Assembly (NCBI GenBank): GCA_963853835.1
Contig: OY970823.1
Span: 12,418,001 to 12,482,000 of the forward strand
Direction: 5' to 3'
Source: Calendula officinalis
Taxonomy: Eukaryota; Streptophyta; Magnoliopsida; Asterales; Asteraceae
DNA length: 64,000 nt
Positions 24,801 to 39,584 of the stretch are shown in pieces; positions within the stretch are counted from its first letter, which is position 1; each line of letters begins with the position of its first letter. The translations under genes were made by a program, and so were the position numbers. A model generated the notes under the pieces. It was not told where the DNA came from and made no database searches. It saw only the letters and a list, made by a program, of their open reading frames with translations.

Positions 24801-27800
24801 ATGGCCCGTGAACCATTATAACCACTAGCTACGATCAATAACCTACAAGTATCCTTGTTACACTGTAATTAGCGTCCATAGCCTATACGAATGGCCCGTG
24901 AACCATAATAACCACTAGCTATAACCAATAACCTATAAGTATCCATTTTTTAAACTGCGATTGGTGTTGATAACCCATCAAAATGGCCTGTGAACCATTA
25001 TAACTAATAGCTATGACCAATAACCTATAAGTATCCGTTTTTTAAATTGTAATTTGTGTCTAGAACCCATACGAATGCCCCGTGAATGATTTTTACCACT
25101 ATCTATGACCAATAACCTATAAGTATCCTTTTTAAACCTTAATTGGAGTCCATTACCAATACAAATGGCCCGTGAACCATCATAACCACTAGCTACGACC
25201 AATAACCTATAAGTATCCTTGTTAAACCGTAATTAGCGTCTGTAGCCCATACGAATGGCCCTTAAACCATTATAATCACTGCTATAACCAATAACCTATA
25301 AGTATCTATATTTTAAACTGTGATTGGTGTTGATAACCCATACAAATGGCCCGTGAACCATTATAACCACTGGCTATGACCAATAACCGATAAGTATCCA
25401 TTTTTAAAACTATAATTGGTGTCTAGAACCCATACGAATGCCCCGTGAATGATTTTGACCACTAGATATGACCAATTACTTATAAGTATCCATTCTAAAC
25501 CTTAATTGGTGTCCATTACCCATACGAATGGCCCGTGAACCATTATAACCACTAGCTACGACCAATAACCTATAAGTATCCTTGTTAAACCGTAATTAGC
25601 GTCCATAGCCCATACGAATGCCCCGTGAACCATTATAACCACTAGCTATAACCAATAACATATAAGTATCCACTTTTTAAACTGTAATTGGTGTCTAGAA
25701 TCCATACGAATGCCCCGTGAATGATATTTACAACTAGTTATGACCAGTAACATAAAAGTATCCATTTTATACCTTAAATTGTGTCCATTACCCATACGAA
25801 TGGCCCATTAACCATTATAACCACTAGCTTCGACCAATAACCTATAAGTATCCTTGTTACAATGTAACTAGCGTCCATCGCCCATACGAATGGCACGTGA
25901 ACCCTTATAACCACTAGCTATAACCAATAACCTATATGTATCCTTTTTTTAAACTGTAATTGGTGTCGATAACCCATACAAATGGCCCGTGAACTATTAT
26001 AACCAATAACTATGACCACTAACCTATAAGTATCCATTTTTTAAACCGTAATTAGCGTCCGTAGCCCATACGAATGGCCCGTAAACCATTAAAATCACTA
26101 GCTATTACCATTAACCTATAAGTATCTATTTTTTAAACTGTGATTGGTGTTGATAACCCATACAAATGGCCCGTGAACCATTATAACCACTAGCTATGAC
26201 CAATAACTTATAAGTATCCATTTTTATACTTAATTGGTGTCTATTACCCATACGAATGGCGATGTGAACCACTATAACCACTAGCTACGACTAATAACCT
26301 CTAAGTATCCTTGTTTATCCGTAATTAGCGTACATAGCCCATACGAATGGCCCGTGAACTATTATAACCAATAACATATAAGTATCCGTTTTTTAAACTA
26401 TAATTGGTATTAATAACGCATACAAATGGCCCATAAACCATTAAAATCACTAGCTATGACCAATAATTTAAATTCTAATTGGTGTCTAGAATCCATACGA
26501 ATGCCCCGTGAATGATTTTGACCACTAGCTATGATCAATAACCTATAAGTATCCATTTTAAACCTTAATTGGGGTCCATTACCCATACAAATGGCCCGTG
26601 AACTATTATAACCACTAGCTACAACCAATAACATATAAGTATCCTTGTTACACCGTAACTAGCGTCCATAGCCCATGCGAATGGCCCGTGAACCCTTATA
26701 ACCACTAGCTATAACCAATAACCTATAAGTATCCATTTTTTAAACTGTGATTGGTGTTGATAACCCATACAAATGGCATGTGAACCATTATAACCAATAG
26801 CTATGACCAATAACCTATAAGTATCCATTTTTAAACTGTAATTGGTGTCTAGAACCCTTACGAATGCCCCATGAACCATTTTGACCACTAGCTACGTCCA
26901 ATTACTTATAAGTATCCATTTTAAACCTTAATTGGTGTCCATTACCCATACGAATGGCCCGTGAACCATTATAAACACTAGCTACGACCAATAACCTATA
27001 AGTATCCTTGTTTATTCGTAATTAGCGTCCATAGCCCATACGAATGGCCCGTGAACCGTTATAACCAATAACATATAAGTATCCATTTTTTAAACTGTAA
27101 TTAGTGTTGATAACCGATACAAATGGCCCGTAAACCATTAAAATCACTAGCTATGACCAATAACCTATAAGTATCCATTTTTTAAACTGTAATTGGTGTC
27201 TAAAATCCATACGAATGCCCCGTGAACTATTTTTATCACTAGCTATGACCAATATCCTATAAGTATCCATTTTAAAACTTAATTGGTGTCCATTACCCAT
27301 ACGAATGGCCCGTGAACCATTATTACCACTAGCTACGATCAATAACCTACAAGTATCCTTGTTACACTGTAATTAGCGTCCATAGCCTATACGAATGGCC
27401 CGTGAACCATAATAACCACTAGCTATAACCAATAACCTATAAGTATCCACTTTTTAAACTGTAATTGGTGTTGATAACCCATACAAATGGCCTGTGAACC
27501 ATTATAACTAATAGCTATGACCAATAACCTATAAGTATCCGTTTTTTAAATTGTAATTTGTGTCTAGAACCCATACGAATGCCCAGTGAATGATTTTGAC
27601 CACTATCTATGACAAATAACCTATAAGTGTCCATTTCAAACCTTAATTGGTGTCCATTACCAATACATATGGCCCGTGAACCATCATAACCACTAGCTAT
27701 GACCAATAACCTATAAGTATCCTCGTTAAACCGTAGTTAGCGTCCGTAGCCCATACGAATGGCCCTTAAACCATTATAATCACTGGCTATAACCAATAAC

Positions 27801-28240
27801 CTATAAGTATCTATTTTTTAAACTGTGATTGGTGTTGATAACCCATACAAATGGCCCGTGAACCATTATAACCACTGGCTATGACCAATAACCGATAAGT
27901 ATCCATTTTTTAAACTATAATTGGTGTCTAGAACCCATACGAATGCCCCGTGAACGATTTTGACCACTAGCTATGACCAATTACTTATAAGTATCCATTC
28001 TAAACCTTAATTGGTGTCCATTACCCATACGAATGGCCCGTGAACCATTATAACCACTAGCTACGACCAATAACCTATAAGTATCCTTGTTAAACCGTAA
28101 TTAGTGTCCGTAGCCCATACGAATGGCCCTTAAACCATTATAATCACTGGCAATAACCAATAACCTAAAAGTATCTATTTTTTAAACTGTGATTGGTGTT
28201 GATAACCCATACAAATGGCCCGTGAACCATTATAACCACT
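18728..28240. repeat. Satellite array, 2.5-kb HOR (right of retrotransposon)
   Basis: Continuation of the array left of the element. The same diagnostic block recurs at 19485, 22063, 24644 and 27151, steps of 2578, 2581 and 2507 bp. Copies from 19485 and 22063 are almost identical and share the 20560/23141 and 21325/23906 sub-blocks at 2581-bp spacing. The copy from 24644 is the second subtype, also found at 7710, with private variants near 26410. The HOR gives way near 28240 to a different arrangement. No gene is seen. Confidence 0.87.
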
Positions 28241-30094
28241 AGCTACGGGCCATTAGTATCCATTTTTTAAACTGTAATTGGTGTCAAGAATCCATACGAA
28301 CGCCCTGTGAACGATTTCACCACTAGCTATGACCAATAACCTATAAGTATCCATCTTAAACCTTAATTGGTGTCCATTACCCATACGAATGGCCCGTGAA
28401 CCATTATAACCACTAGGTACGACCAAAAACCTATAAGTATCCTTGTTACACCGTAAGTAGCATCCATAGCCCATACGAATCGCCCGTGAACCCTTATAAC
28501 CACTAGCTATAACCAATAACCTATAAGTATCATTTTTTTAAACTGTGATGGTGTTGATAACCCTTACAAATGGCCCGTGAACCATTATAACCAATAGCTA
28601 TGACCAATAACCTATAAGTATCCATTTTTTAAACTGTAATTGGTGTCTAGAACCCATACGAATGCCCCGTGAATGATTTTGACCACTAGCTATGACCAAT
28701 AACCTCTATGTATCCATTTTAAACCTTAATTGGTGTCCATTACCTATACGAATGGCCCGTGAACCATCATAACCAATAGCTACGACCAATAACCTATAAG
28801 TATCCTTGTTAAACCGTAATTAGCGTCCGTAGCCCATACAATGGCCCTTAAACCATTATAATCACTGGCTATAACCAACAACCTATAAGTATCTATTTTT
28901 TAAACTGTGATTGGTGTTGATAACCTATACAAATGGCCCGTGAACCATTATAACCACTAGCTATGACCAATAACCGATAAGTATCCATTTTGTAAACTAA
29001 AATTGGTGTCTACAACCCATACGAATGCCCCGTGAACGATTTTGACCACTAGCTATGACCAATAACTTATAAGTATCCATTTTAAACCTAAATTGATGTG
29101 CATTACCCAAACGAGTGGCACGTGAACCATTATAACCATTAGCTATGACCAATAACCTATAAGTATCCTTGCTAAACCGTAATTAGCGTCGATAGCCCAT
29201 ACGAATGCCCCGTGAACCATTATAACCACTCGCTATAACCAATAACCTATAAGTATCCACTTTTTAAACTGTAATTGGTGTTGATAACCCATATAAATGG
29301 CCCGTGAACCATTATAACCAATAGCTATGACCAATAACCTATAAGTATCCATTTTTTAAACTGTAATTGGTGTCTATAATCCATACGAATGCCCCGTGAA
29401 CGATTTTGACCACTAGCTACGACCAATAACCTATAAGTATCCATTTTAAACCTTAATTGGTGTCCATTACCCATACTAATGGCCCGTAACCATATAACCA
29501 CTAGCTACGACCAATAACCAATAAGTATCCTTGTTACACCGTAAGTAGCGTCCATAGCCCATACGAATGGCCCGTGAACCATTATAACCACTCGCTATAA
29601 CCAATAACCTATAAGTATCCATTTTTTAAACTGTAATTGGTGTTGATAACCCATATAAATGGCCCGTGAACCATTATAACCAATAGCTATGACCAATAAC
29701 CTATAAGTATCCATTTTGTAAACTGTAATTGGTGTCTAGAACCCATACGAATGCCCCGTGAACGATTTTGACCACTAGCTACGACCAATAACCTATAAGT
29801 ATCCATTTTAAACCTTAATTGGTGTCCATTACCCATACTAATGGCCCGTGAACCATATAACCACTAGCTACGACCAATAACCTATAAGTATCCTTGTTAC
29901 ACCGTAAGTAGCGTCCATAGCCCATACGAATGGCCTGTGAACCCTTATAACCACTAGCTATAACCAATAACCTATCAGTATCCATTTTTTAAACTGTGAT
30001 TGGTGTTGATAACCCTTACAAATGGCCCGTGAACCATTATAACCAATAGCTATGACCAATAACCTATAAGTATCCACTTTTTAAACTGTAATTG

Positions 30095-32275
30095 GTGTCT
30101 AGAACCCATACGAATGCCCCGTGAACAATTTTGACCACTAGCTATGACCAATAACTTATAAGTACCCATTTTAAACCTTAATTGGTGTCCATTACCCAAA
30201 CGAGTGGCACGTGAACCATTATAACCATTAGCTACGACCAATAACCTATAAGTATCCTTGCTAAACCGTAATTAGCGTCCATAGCCCATACGAATGCCTC
30301 GTGAACCATTATAACCACTCGCTATAACCAATAACCTATAAGTATCCATTTTTTAAACTGTAATTGGTGTTGATAACCCATATAAATGGCCCGTGAACCA
30401 TTATAACCAATAGCTATGACCAATAACCTATAAGTATCCATTTTTTAAACTGTAATTGGTGTCTAGAATCCATACGAATGCCCCGTGAACGATTTTGACC
30501 ACTAGCTACGACCAATAACCTATAAGTATCCATTTTAAACCTTAATTGGTGTCCATTACCCATACGAATGGCCCGTGAACCATATAACCACTAGCTACGA
30601 CCAATAACCTATAAGTATCCTTGCTAAACCGTAATTAGCGTCCATAGCCCATACGAATGCCTCGTGAACCATTATAACCACTCGCTATAACCAATAACCT
30701 ATAAGTATCCATTTTTTAAACTGTGGTTGGTGTTGATAACCCTTACAAATTGCCCGTGAACCATTATAACCAGTAGCTATGACCAATAACCTATAAGTAT
30801 CCATTTCATAAACTGTAATTGGTGTCTAGAACCCATACGAATGCCCGTGAATGATTTTGACCACTAGCTATCACCAATAACCTATAAATATCCATTTTAA
30901 ACCTTAATTGGTGTCCATTTCCTATACGAATGGCCCGTGAACCATCATAACCACTAGCAATGACCAATAACCTATAAGTATCCTTGTTAAACCGTAATTA
31001 GCGTCCGTACCCCATACGAATGGCCCTTAAACCATTATAACCACTAGCTATAACCAATAACCTAAAAGTATCTATTTTTTAAACTGTGATTGGTGTTGAT
31101 AACCAATACAAATGGCCCGTGAACCATTATAACCACTAGCTATGACCAATAACCGATAAGTATCAGTTTTTTAAACTATAATTGGTGTCTAGAACCCATA
31201 CGAATGCCCCGTGAACAATTTTGACCACTAGCTATGACCAATAACTTATAAGTACCCATTTTAAACCTAATTGGTGTCCATTACCCAAACGAGTGGCACG
31301 TGAACCATTATAACCATTAGCTACGACCAATAACCTATAAGTATCCTTGCTAAACCGTAATTAGCGTCCATAGCCCATACGAATGCCTCGTGAACCATTA
31401 TAACCACTCGCTATAACCAATAACCTATAAGTATCCATTTTTTAAACTGTAATTGGTGTTGATAACCCATATAAATGGCCCGTGAACCATTATAACCAAT
31501 AGCTATGACCAATAACCTATAAGTATCCATTTTTTAAACTGTAATTGGTGTCTAGAATCCATACGAATGCCCCGTGAACGATTTTGACCACTAGCTACGA
31601 CCAATAACCTATAAGTATCCATTTTAAACCTTAATTGGTGTCCATTACCCATACGAATGGCCCGTGAACCATATAACCACTAGCTACGACCAATAACCTA
31701 TAAGTATCCTTGCTAAACCGTAATTAGCGTCCATAGCCCATACGAATGCCTCGTGAACCATTATAACCACTCGCTATAACCAATAACCTATAAGTATCCA
31801 TTTTTTAAACTGTGGTTGGTGTTGATAACCCTTACAAATTGCCCGTGAACCATTATAACCAGTAGCTATGACCAATAACCTATAAGTATCCATTTCATAA
31901 ACTGTAATTGGTGTCTAGAACCCATACGAATGCCCGTGAATGATTTTGACCACTAGCTATCACCAATAACCTATAAATATCCATTTAAAACCTTAATTGG
32001 TGTCCATTTCCTATACGAATGGCCCGTGAACCATCATAACCACTAGCAATGACCAATAACCTATAAGTATCCTTGTTAAACCGTAATTAGCGTCCGTACC
32101 CCATACGAATGGCCCTTAAACCATTATAATCACTGGCTATAACCAATAACCTAAAAGTATCTATTTTTTAAACTGTGATTGGTGTTGATAACCAATACAA
32201 ATGGCCCGTGAACCATTATAACCACTAGCTATGACCAATAACCGATAAGTATCAGTTTTTTAAACTATAATTGGT
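30095..32275. repeat. 1089-bp tandem duplication in satellite
   Basis: Twelve monomers are duplicated in tandem, approximately 30095-31183 and 31184-32275. The motif CCCAAACGAGTGGCACGTG at 30195 and 31284 and the TTCATAAACTG variant near 30808 and 31898 recur at 1089-1090 bp. Ends are approximate because the crossover falls in conserved core sequence. Confidence 0.75.
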
Positions 32276-33760
32276 GTCTACAACCCATACGAATTCCCCG
32301 TGAATGATTTTGACCACTAGATAAGACCAATAACTTATAAGTATCCATTTTAAACCTTAATTGGTGTCCATTACCTATACGAGTGGCCTGTGAACCATTA
32401 TAACCACTAGCTACGACGAATAACATATAAGTATCCTTGCTAAACCGTAATTAGCGTCCATAGCCCGTACTTATGCCCCGTGAACCATTATAACCACCCG
32501 CTATAACAAATAGCCTAAAAGTATCCATTTTTTAAACTGTAATTGGTGTTGATAACCCATATAAATGGCCCGTGAACCATTATAACCAATAGCTATGACC
32601 AATAACCTATAAGTATCCATTTTTTAAACTGTAATTGGTGTCTAGAATACATACGAATGCCCCGTGAACGATTTTGACCACTAGCTATGACCAATAACCT
32701 ATATGTATCCATTTTAAACCTAAATTGGTGTCCATTACCGATACGAATGGCCCGTGAACCATCATAACCACTAGCTACGACCAATAACCTATAAGTATCC
32801 TTGTTAAACCGTAATTAGCGTCCGTAGCCCATACAATGGCCCTTAAACCATTATAATCACTGGCAATAACCAACAACCTATAAGTATCTATTTCTTAAAC
32901 TGTGATTAGTGTTGATAACCCATACAAATGGCCCGTGAACCATTATAACCACTAGCTATGACTAATAACCGATAAGTATCCATTTTTTAAACTATAATTG
33001 GTGTCTACAACCCATACGAATGCCCCGTGAACGATTTTGACCACTAGCTATGACCAATAACTTATAAGTATCCATTTTAAACCTTAATTGGTGTCCATTA
33101 CCCAAACGAGTGGCACGTGAACCATTATAACCATTAGCTACGACCAATAACCTATAAGTATCCTTGCTAAACCGTAATTAGCGTCCATAGCCCATACGAA
33201 TGCCTCGTGAACCATTATAACCACTCGCTATAACCAATAACCTATAAGTATCCATTTTTTATACTGTAATTGGTGTTGATAACCCATATAAATGGCCAGT
33301 GAACCATTATAACCAATAGCTATGACCAATAACCTATAAGTATCCATTTTTTAAACTGTATTGGTGTCTAGAATCCATACGAATGCCCCGTGAATGATTT
33401 TGACCACTAGCTACGACCAATAACCTATAAGTATCCATTTTAAACCTTAATTGGTGTCCATTACCCATACGAATGGCCCGTGAACCATATAACCACTAGC
33501 TACGACCAATAACCTATAAGTATCCTTGTTACACCGTAAGTAGCCTCCATAGCCCATACGAATGGCCTGTGAACCCTTATAACCACTAGCTATAACCAAT
33601 AACCTATAAGTATCCATTTTTTAAACAGTGATTGGTGTTGATAACCCTTACAAATGGCTCGTGAACCATTATAACCAATAGCTATAACCAATAACCTATA
33701 AGTATCCATTTTTAAACTGTAATTGGTGTATAGAACCCATACGAATGCCCCGTGAACGAT

Positions 33761-35924
33761 TTTGACCACTAGCTATGACCAATAACCTATATGTATCCAT
33801 TTTAAACCTAAATTGGTGTCCATTACCTATACGAATGGCCCGTGAACCATCATAACCACTAGCTATGACCAATAACCTATAAGTATCCTTGTTAAACCGT
33901 AATTAATGTCCGTAGCCCATACGAATGGCCCTTAAACCATTATAATCACTGGCAATAACCAATAACCTAAAACTATCTATTTTTTAAACTGTTATTGGTG
34001 TTGATAACCCATACAAATGGCCCGTGAACCATTATAACCACTAGCTACGGGCCATTAGTATCCATTTTTTAAACTGTAATTGGTGTCTAGAATCCATACG
34101 AACGCCCTGTGAACGATTTCACCACTAGCTATGACCAATAACCTATAAGTATCCATCTTAAACCTTAATTGGTGTCCACTACCCATACGAATGGCCCGTG
34201 AACCATTATAACCACTAGGTACGACCAATAACCTATAAGTATCCTTGTTACACCGTAAGTAGCGTCCATAGCCCATACGAATCGCCCGTGAACCCTTATA
34301 ACCACTAGCTATAACCAATAACCTATAAGTATCATTTTTTTAAACTGTGATGGTGTTGATAACCCTTACAAATGGCCCGTGAACCATTATAACCAATAGC
34401 TATGACCAATAACCTATAAGTATCCATTTTTTAAACTGTAATTGGTGTCTAGAACCCATACGAATGCCCCGTGAACGATTTTGACCACTAGCTATGAACA
34501 ATAACCTCTATGTATCCATTTTAAACCTTAATTGGTGTCCATTACCTATACGAATGGCCCGTGAACCATCATAACCACTAGCTACGACCAATAACCTATA
34601 AGTATCCTTGTTAAACCATAATTAGCGTCCGTAGCCCATACAATGGCCCTTAAACCATTATAATCACTGGCTATAACCAACAACCTATAAGTATCTATTT
34701 TTTAAACTGTGATTGGTGTTGATAACCCATACAAATGGCCCGTGAACCATTATAACCACTAGCTATGACCAATAACCGATAAGTATCCATTTTGTAAACT
34801 AAAATTGGTGTCTACAACCCATACGAATGCCCCGTGAACGATTTTGACCACTAGCTATGACCAATAACCTATATGTATCAATTTTAAACCTAAATTGGTG
34901 TCAATTACCTATACGAATGGCCCGTGAACCATCATAACCACTAGCTATGACCAATAACCTATAAGTATCCTTGTTAAACCGTAATTAATGTCCGTAGCCC
35001 ATACGAATGGCCCTTAAACCATTATAATCACTGGCAATAACCAATAACCTAAAAGTATCTATTTTTTAAACTGTGATTGGTGTTGATAACCCATACAAAT
35101 GGCCCGTGAACCATTATAACCACTAGCTACGGGCCATTAGTATCCATTTTTTAAACTGTAATTGGTGTCTAGAATCCATACGAACGCCCTGTGAACGATT
35201 TCACCACTAGCTATGACCAATAACCTATAAGTATCCATCTTAAACCTTAATTGGTGTCCACTACCCATACGAATGGCCCGTGAACCATTATAACCACTAG
35301 GTACGACCAATAACCTATAAGTATCCTTGTTACACCGTAAGTAGCGTCCATAGCCCATACGAATCGCCCGTGAACCCTTATAACCACTAGCTATAACCAA
35401 TAACCTATAAGTATCATTTTTTTAAACTGTGATGGTGTTGATAACCCTTACAAATGGCCCGTGAACCATTATAACCAATAGCTATGACCAATAACCTATA
35501 AGTATCCATTTTTTAAACTGTAATTGGTGTCTAGAACCCATACGAATGCCCCGTGAACGATTTTGACCACTAGCTATGACCAATAACCTCTATGTATCCA
35601 TTTTAAACCTTAATTGGTGTCCATTACCTATACGAATGGCCCGTGAACCATCATAACCACTAGCTACGACCAATAACCTATAAGTATCCTTGTTAAACCG
35701 TAATTAGCGTCCGTAGCCCATACAATGGCCCTTAAACCATTATAATCACTGGCTATAACCAACAACCTATAAGTATCTATTTTTTAAACTGTGATTGGTG
35801 TTGATAACCCATACAAATGGCCTGTGAACCATTATAACCACTAGCTATGACCAATAACCGATAAGTATCCATTTTGTAAACTAAAATTGGTGTCTACAAC
35901 CCATACGAATGCCCCGTGAACGAT
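33761..35924. repeat. 1082-bp tandem duplication in satellite
   Basis: Units 33761-34842 and 34843-35924 are near-identical direct copies, each containing the unusual AGCTACGGGCCATTAG junction and the TTTTGTAAACTAAAATTGG variant. The step is 1082 bp at both boundaries and at internal markers (34055 to 35137). Confidence 0.82.
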
Positions 35925-36140
35925 TTTGACCACTAGCTATGACCAATAACTTATAAGTATCCATTTTAAACCTAAATTGATGTCCATTACCCAAACGAGT
36001 GGCACGTGAACCATTATAACCATTAGCTATGACCAATAACCTATAAGTATCCTTGCTAAACCGTAATTAGCGTCGATAGCCCATACGAATGCCTCGTGAA
36101 CCATTATAACCACTCGCTATAACCAATAACCTATAAGTAT

Positions 36141-36324
36141 CCACTTTTTAAACTGTAATTGGTGTTGATAACCCATATAAATGGCCCGTGAACCATTATA
36201 ACCAATAGCTATGACCAATAACCTATAAGTATCCACTTTTTAAACTGTAATTGGTGTTGATAACCCATATAAATGGCCCGTGAACCATTATAACCAATAG
36301 CTATGACCAATAACCTATAAGTAT
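36141..36324. repeat. Single-monomer tandem duplication (92 bp)
   Basis: One type-4 monomer, with CCACTTTTTAAACTG and GATAACCCATATAAATGG, is present twice in direct succession with a 92-bp step, with no visible difference. It breaks the usual type order and is the smallest duplication unit in the window. Confidence 0.8.
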
Positions 36325-39300
36325 CCATTTTTTAAACTGTAATTGGTGTCTAGAATCCATACGAATGCCCCGTGAACGATTTTGACCACTAGCTACGACC
36401 AATAACCTATAAGTATCCATTTTAAACCTTAATTGGTGTCCATTACCCATACTAATGGCCCGTGAACCATATAACCACTAGCTACGACCAATAACCAATA
36501 AGTATCCTTGTTACACCGTAAGTAGCGTCCATAGCCCATACGAATGGCCCGTGAACCATTATAACCACTCGCTATAACCAATAACCTATAAGTATCCATT
36601 TTTTAAACTGTAATTGGTGTTGATAACCCATATAAATGGCCCGTGAACCATTATAACCAATAGCTATGACCAATAACCTATAAGTATCCATTTTGTAAAC
36701 TGTAATTGGTGTCTAGAACCCATACGAATGCCCCGTGAACGATTTTGACCACTAGCTATGACCAATTACTTATAAGTATCCATTCTAAACCTTAATTGGT
36801 GTCCATTACACATACTAATGGCCCGTGAACCATATAACCACTAGCTACGACCAATAACCAATAAGTATCCTTGTTACACCGTAAGTAGCGTCCATAGCCC
36901 ATACGAATGGCCCGTGAACCATTATAACCACTCGCTATAACCAATAACCTATAAGTATCCATTTTTTAAACTGTAATTGGTGTTGATAACCCATATAAAT
37001 GGCCCGTGAACCATTATAACCAATAGCTATGACCAATAACCTATAAGTATCCATTTTGTAAACTGTAATTGGTGTCTAGAACCCATACGAATGCCCCGTG
37101 AACGATTTTGACCACTAGCTACGACCAATAACCTATAAGTATCCATTTTAAACCTTAATTGGTGTCCATTACCCATACTAATGGCCTGTGAACCATATAA
37201 CCACTAGCTACGACCAATAACCTATAAGTATCCTTGTTACACCGTAAGTAGCGTCCATAGCCCATACGAATGGCCTGTGAACCCTTATAACCACTAGCTA
37301 TAACCAATAACCTATAAGTATCCATTTTTTAAACTGTGATAGGTGTTGATAACCCTTACAAATGGCCCGTGAACCATTATAACCAATAGCTATGACCAAT
37401 AACCTATAAGTATCCATTTTTTAAACTGTAATTGGTGTCTAGAACCCATACGAATGCCCCGTGAACGATTTTGACCACTAGCTAAGACCAATAACCTATA
37501 AGTATCCATTTTAAACCTTAATTGGTGTCCATTACCTATACGAATGGCCCGTGAACCATCATAACCAGTAGCTATGACCAATAAGCTATAAGTATCCTTG
37601 TTAAACCGTAATTAGCGTCCGTAGCCCATACGAATGTCCCTTAAACCATTATAATCACTGGCTATAACCAATAACCTAAAAGTATCTATTTTTTAAACTG
37701 TGATTGGTGTTGATAACCCATACAAATGGCCCGTGAACCATTATAACCACTAGCTATGACAATAAACCGATAAGTATCCATTTTTTAAACAGTAATTGGT
37801 GTCTAGAACCCATACGAATGCCGCGTGAACGATTTTGACCACTAGCTACGACCAATAACCTATAAGTATCCATTTTAAACCTTAATTGGTGTCCATTACC
37901 CATACTAATGGCCCGTGAACCATATAACCACTAGCTACGACCAATAACCTATAAGTATCCTTGTTACACCGTATGTAGCGTCCATAGCCCATATGAATGG
38001 CCTGTGAACCCTTATAACCACTAGCTATAACTAATAACCTATAAGTATCCATTTTTTAAACTGTGATTGGTGTTGATAACCCATACAAATGGCCCGTGAA
38101 CCATTATAACCAATAGCTATGACCAATAACCGATAAGTATCCATTTTTTAAACAATAATTGGTGTCAACAACCCATACGAATGCCCCGTGAACGATTTTA
38201 ACCACTAGCTATGACCAATAACTTATAAGTGTCCATTTTAAACCTTAATTGGTGTCCATTACCCAAACGAGTGGCACGTGAACCATTATAACCATTAGCT
38301 ACGACCAATAACCTATAAGTATCCTTGCTAAACCGTAATTAGCGTCCATAGCCCATACGAATGCCTCGTGAACCATTATAACCACTCGCTATAACCAATA
38401 ACCTATAAGTATCCATTTTTTAAACTGTAACTGGTGTTGATAACCCATTTAAATGGCCCGTGAACCATTATAACCAACAGCTATGACCAATAACCTATAA
38501 GTATCCATTTTTTAAACTGTATTGGTATCTAGAATCCATACGAATGCCCCGTGAATGATTTTGACCACTAGCTACGACCAATAACCTATAAGTATCCATT
38601 TTAAACCTTAATTGGTGTCCATTACCCATACGAATGGCCCGTGAACCATATAACCACTAGCTACGACCAATAACCTATAAGTATCCTTGTTACACCGTAA
38701 GTAGCGTCCATAGCCCATATGAATGGCCCGTGAACCCTTATAACCACTAGCTATAACCAATAACCTATAAGTATCCATTTTTTAAACTGTGATTGGTGTT
38801 GATAACCCTTACAAATGGCTCGTGAACCATTATAACCAATAGCTGTGACCAATAACCTATAAGTATCCATTTGTTAAACTGTCATTGGTGTCTAGAACCC
38901 ATACGAATGCCCCGTGAATGATTTTGACCACTAGCTATGACCAATAACCTATATGTATCCATTTTAAACCTAAATTGGTGTCCATTACCTATACGAATGG
39001 CCCGTGAACCATCGTAACCACTAGCTATGACCAATAACCTATAAGTATCCTTGTTAAACCGTAATTAGCGTCCGTAGCCCATACGAATGGCCCTTAAACC
39101 ATTATAATCACTTGCTATAACCAATAACCTAAAAGTACCTATTTTTTAAACTGTGATTGGCGTTGATAACCCATACAAATGGCCCGTGAACCATTATAAC
39201 CACTAGCTATGACCAATAACCGATAAGTATCAGTTTTTTAAACTATAATTGGTGTCTACAACCCATACGAATTCCCCGTGAACGATTTTGACCACTAGAT

Positions 39301-39584
39301 AAGACCAATAACTTATAAGTATCCATTTTAAACCTTAATTGGTGTCCATTACCTATACGAGTGGTCCGTGAACCATTATAACCACTAGCTACGACCAATA
39401 ACATATAAGTATCCTTGCTAAACCGTAATTAGCGTCCATAGCCCATACGAATGCCCCGTGAACCATTATAACCACTCGCTATAACCAATAGCCTATAAGT
39501 ATCCATTTTTTAAACTCTAATTGGTGTTGATAACCCATATAAATGGCCCGTGAACCATTATAACCAATGGCTATGACCAATAAC

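Larger units (their letters stand above)
28241..39584. repeat. Satellite array, mosaic zone with 1.08-1.09-kb duplications
   Basis: The monomer family is unchanged, but the 13-bp-deleted monomers typical of the first 28 kb disappear and new variants appear, such as CACTCGCTATAACC and CCAAACGAGTGGCACGTG. Order is less regular, with several 12-monomer blocks duplicated. A junction sequence, AGCTACGGGCCATTAG, where a normal monomer would read ACGACCAATAACC, occurs at 28241, 34042 and 35124 and marks three copies of one rearranged block. No genes or RNA genes are seen. Confidence 0.85.
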
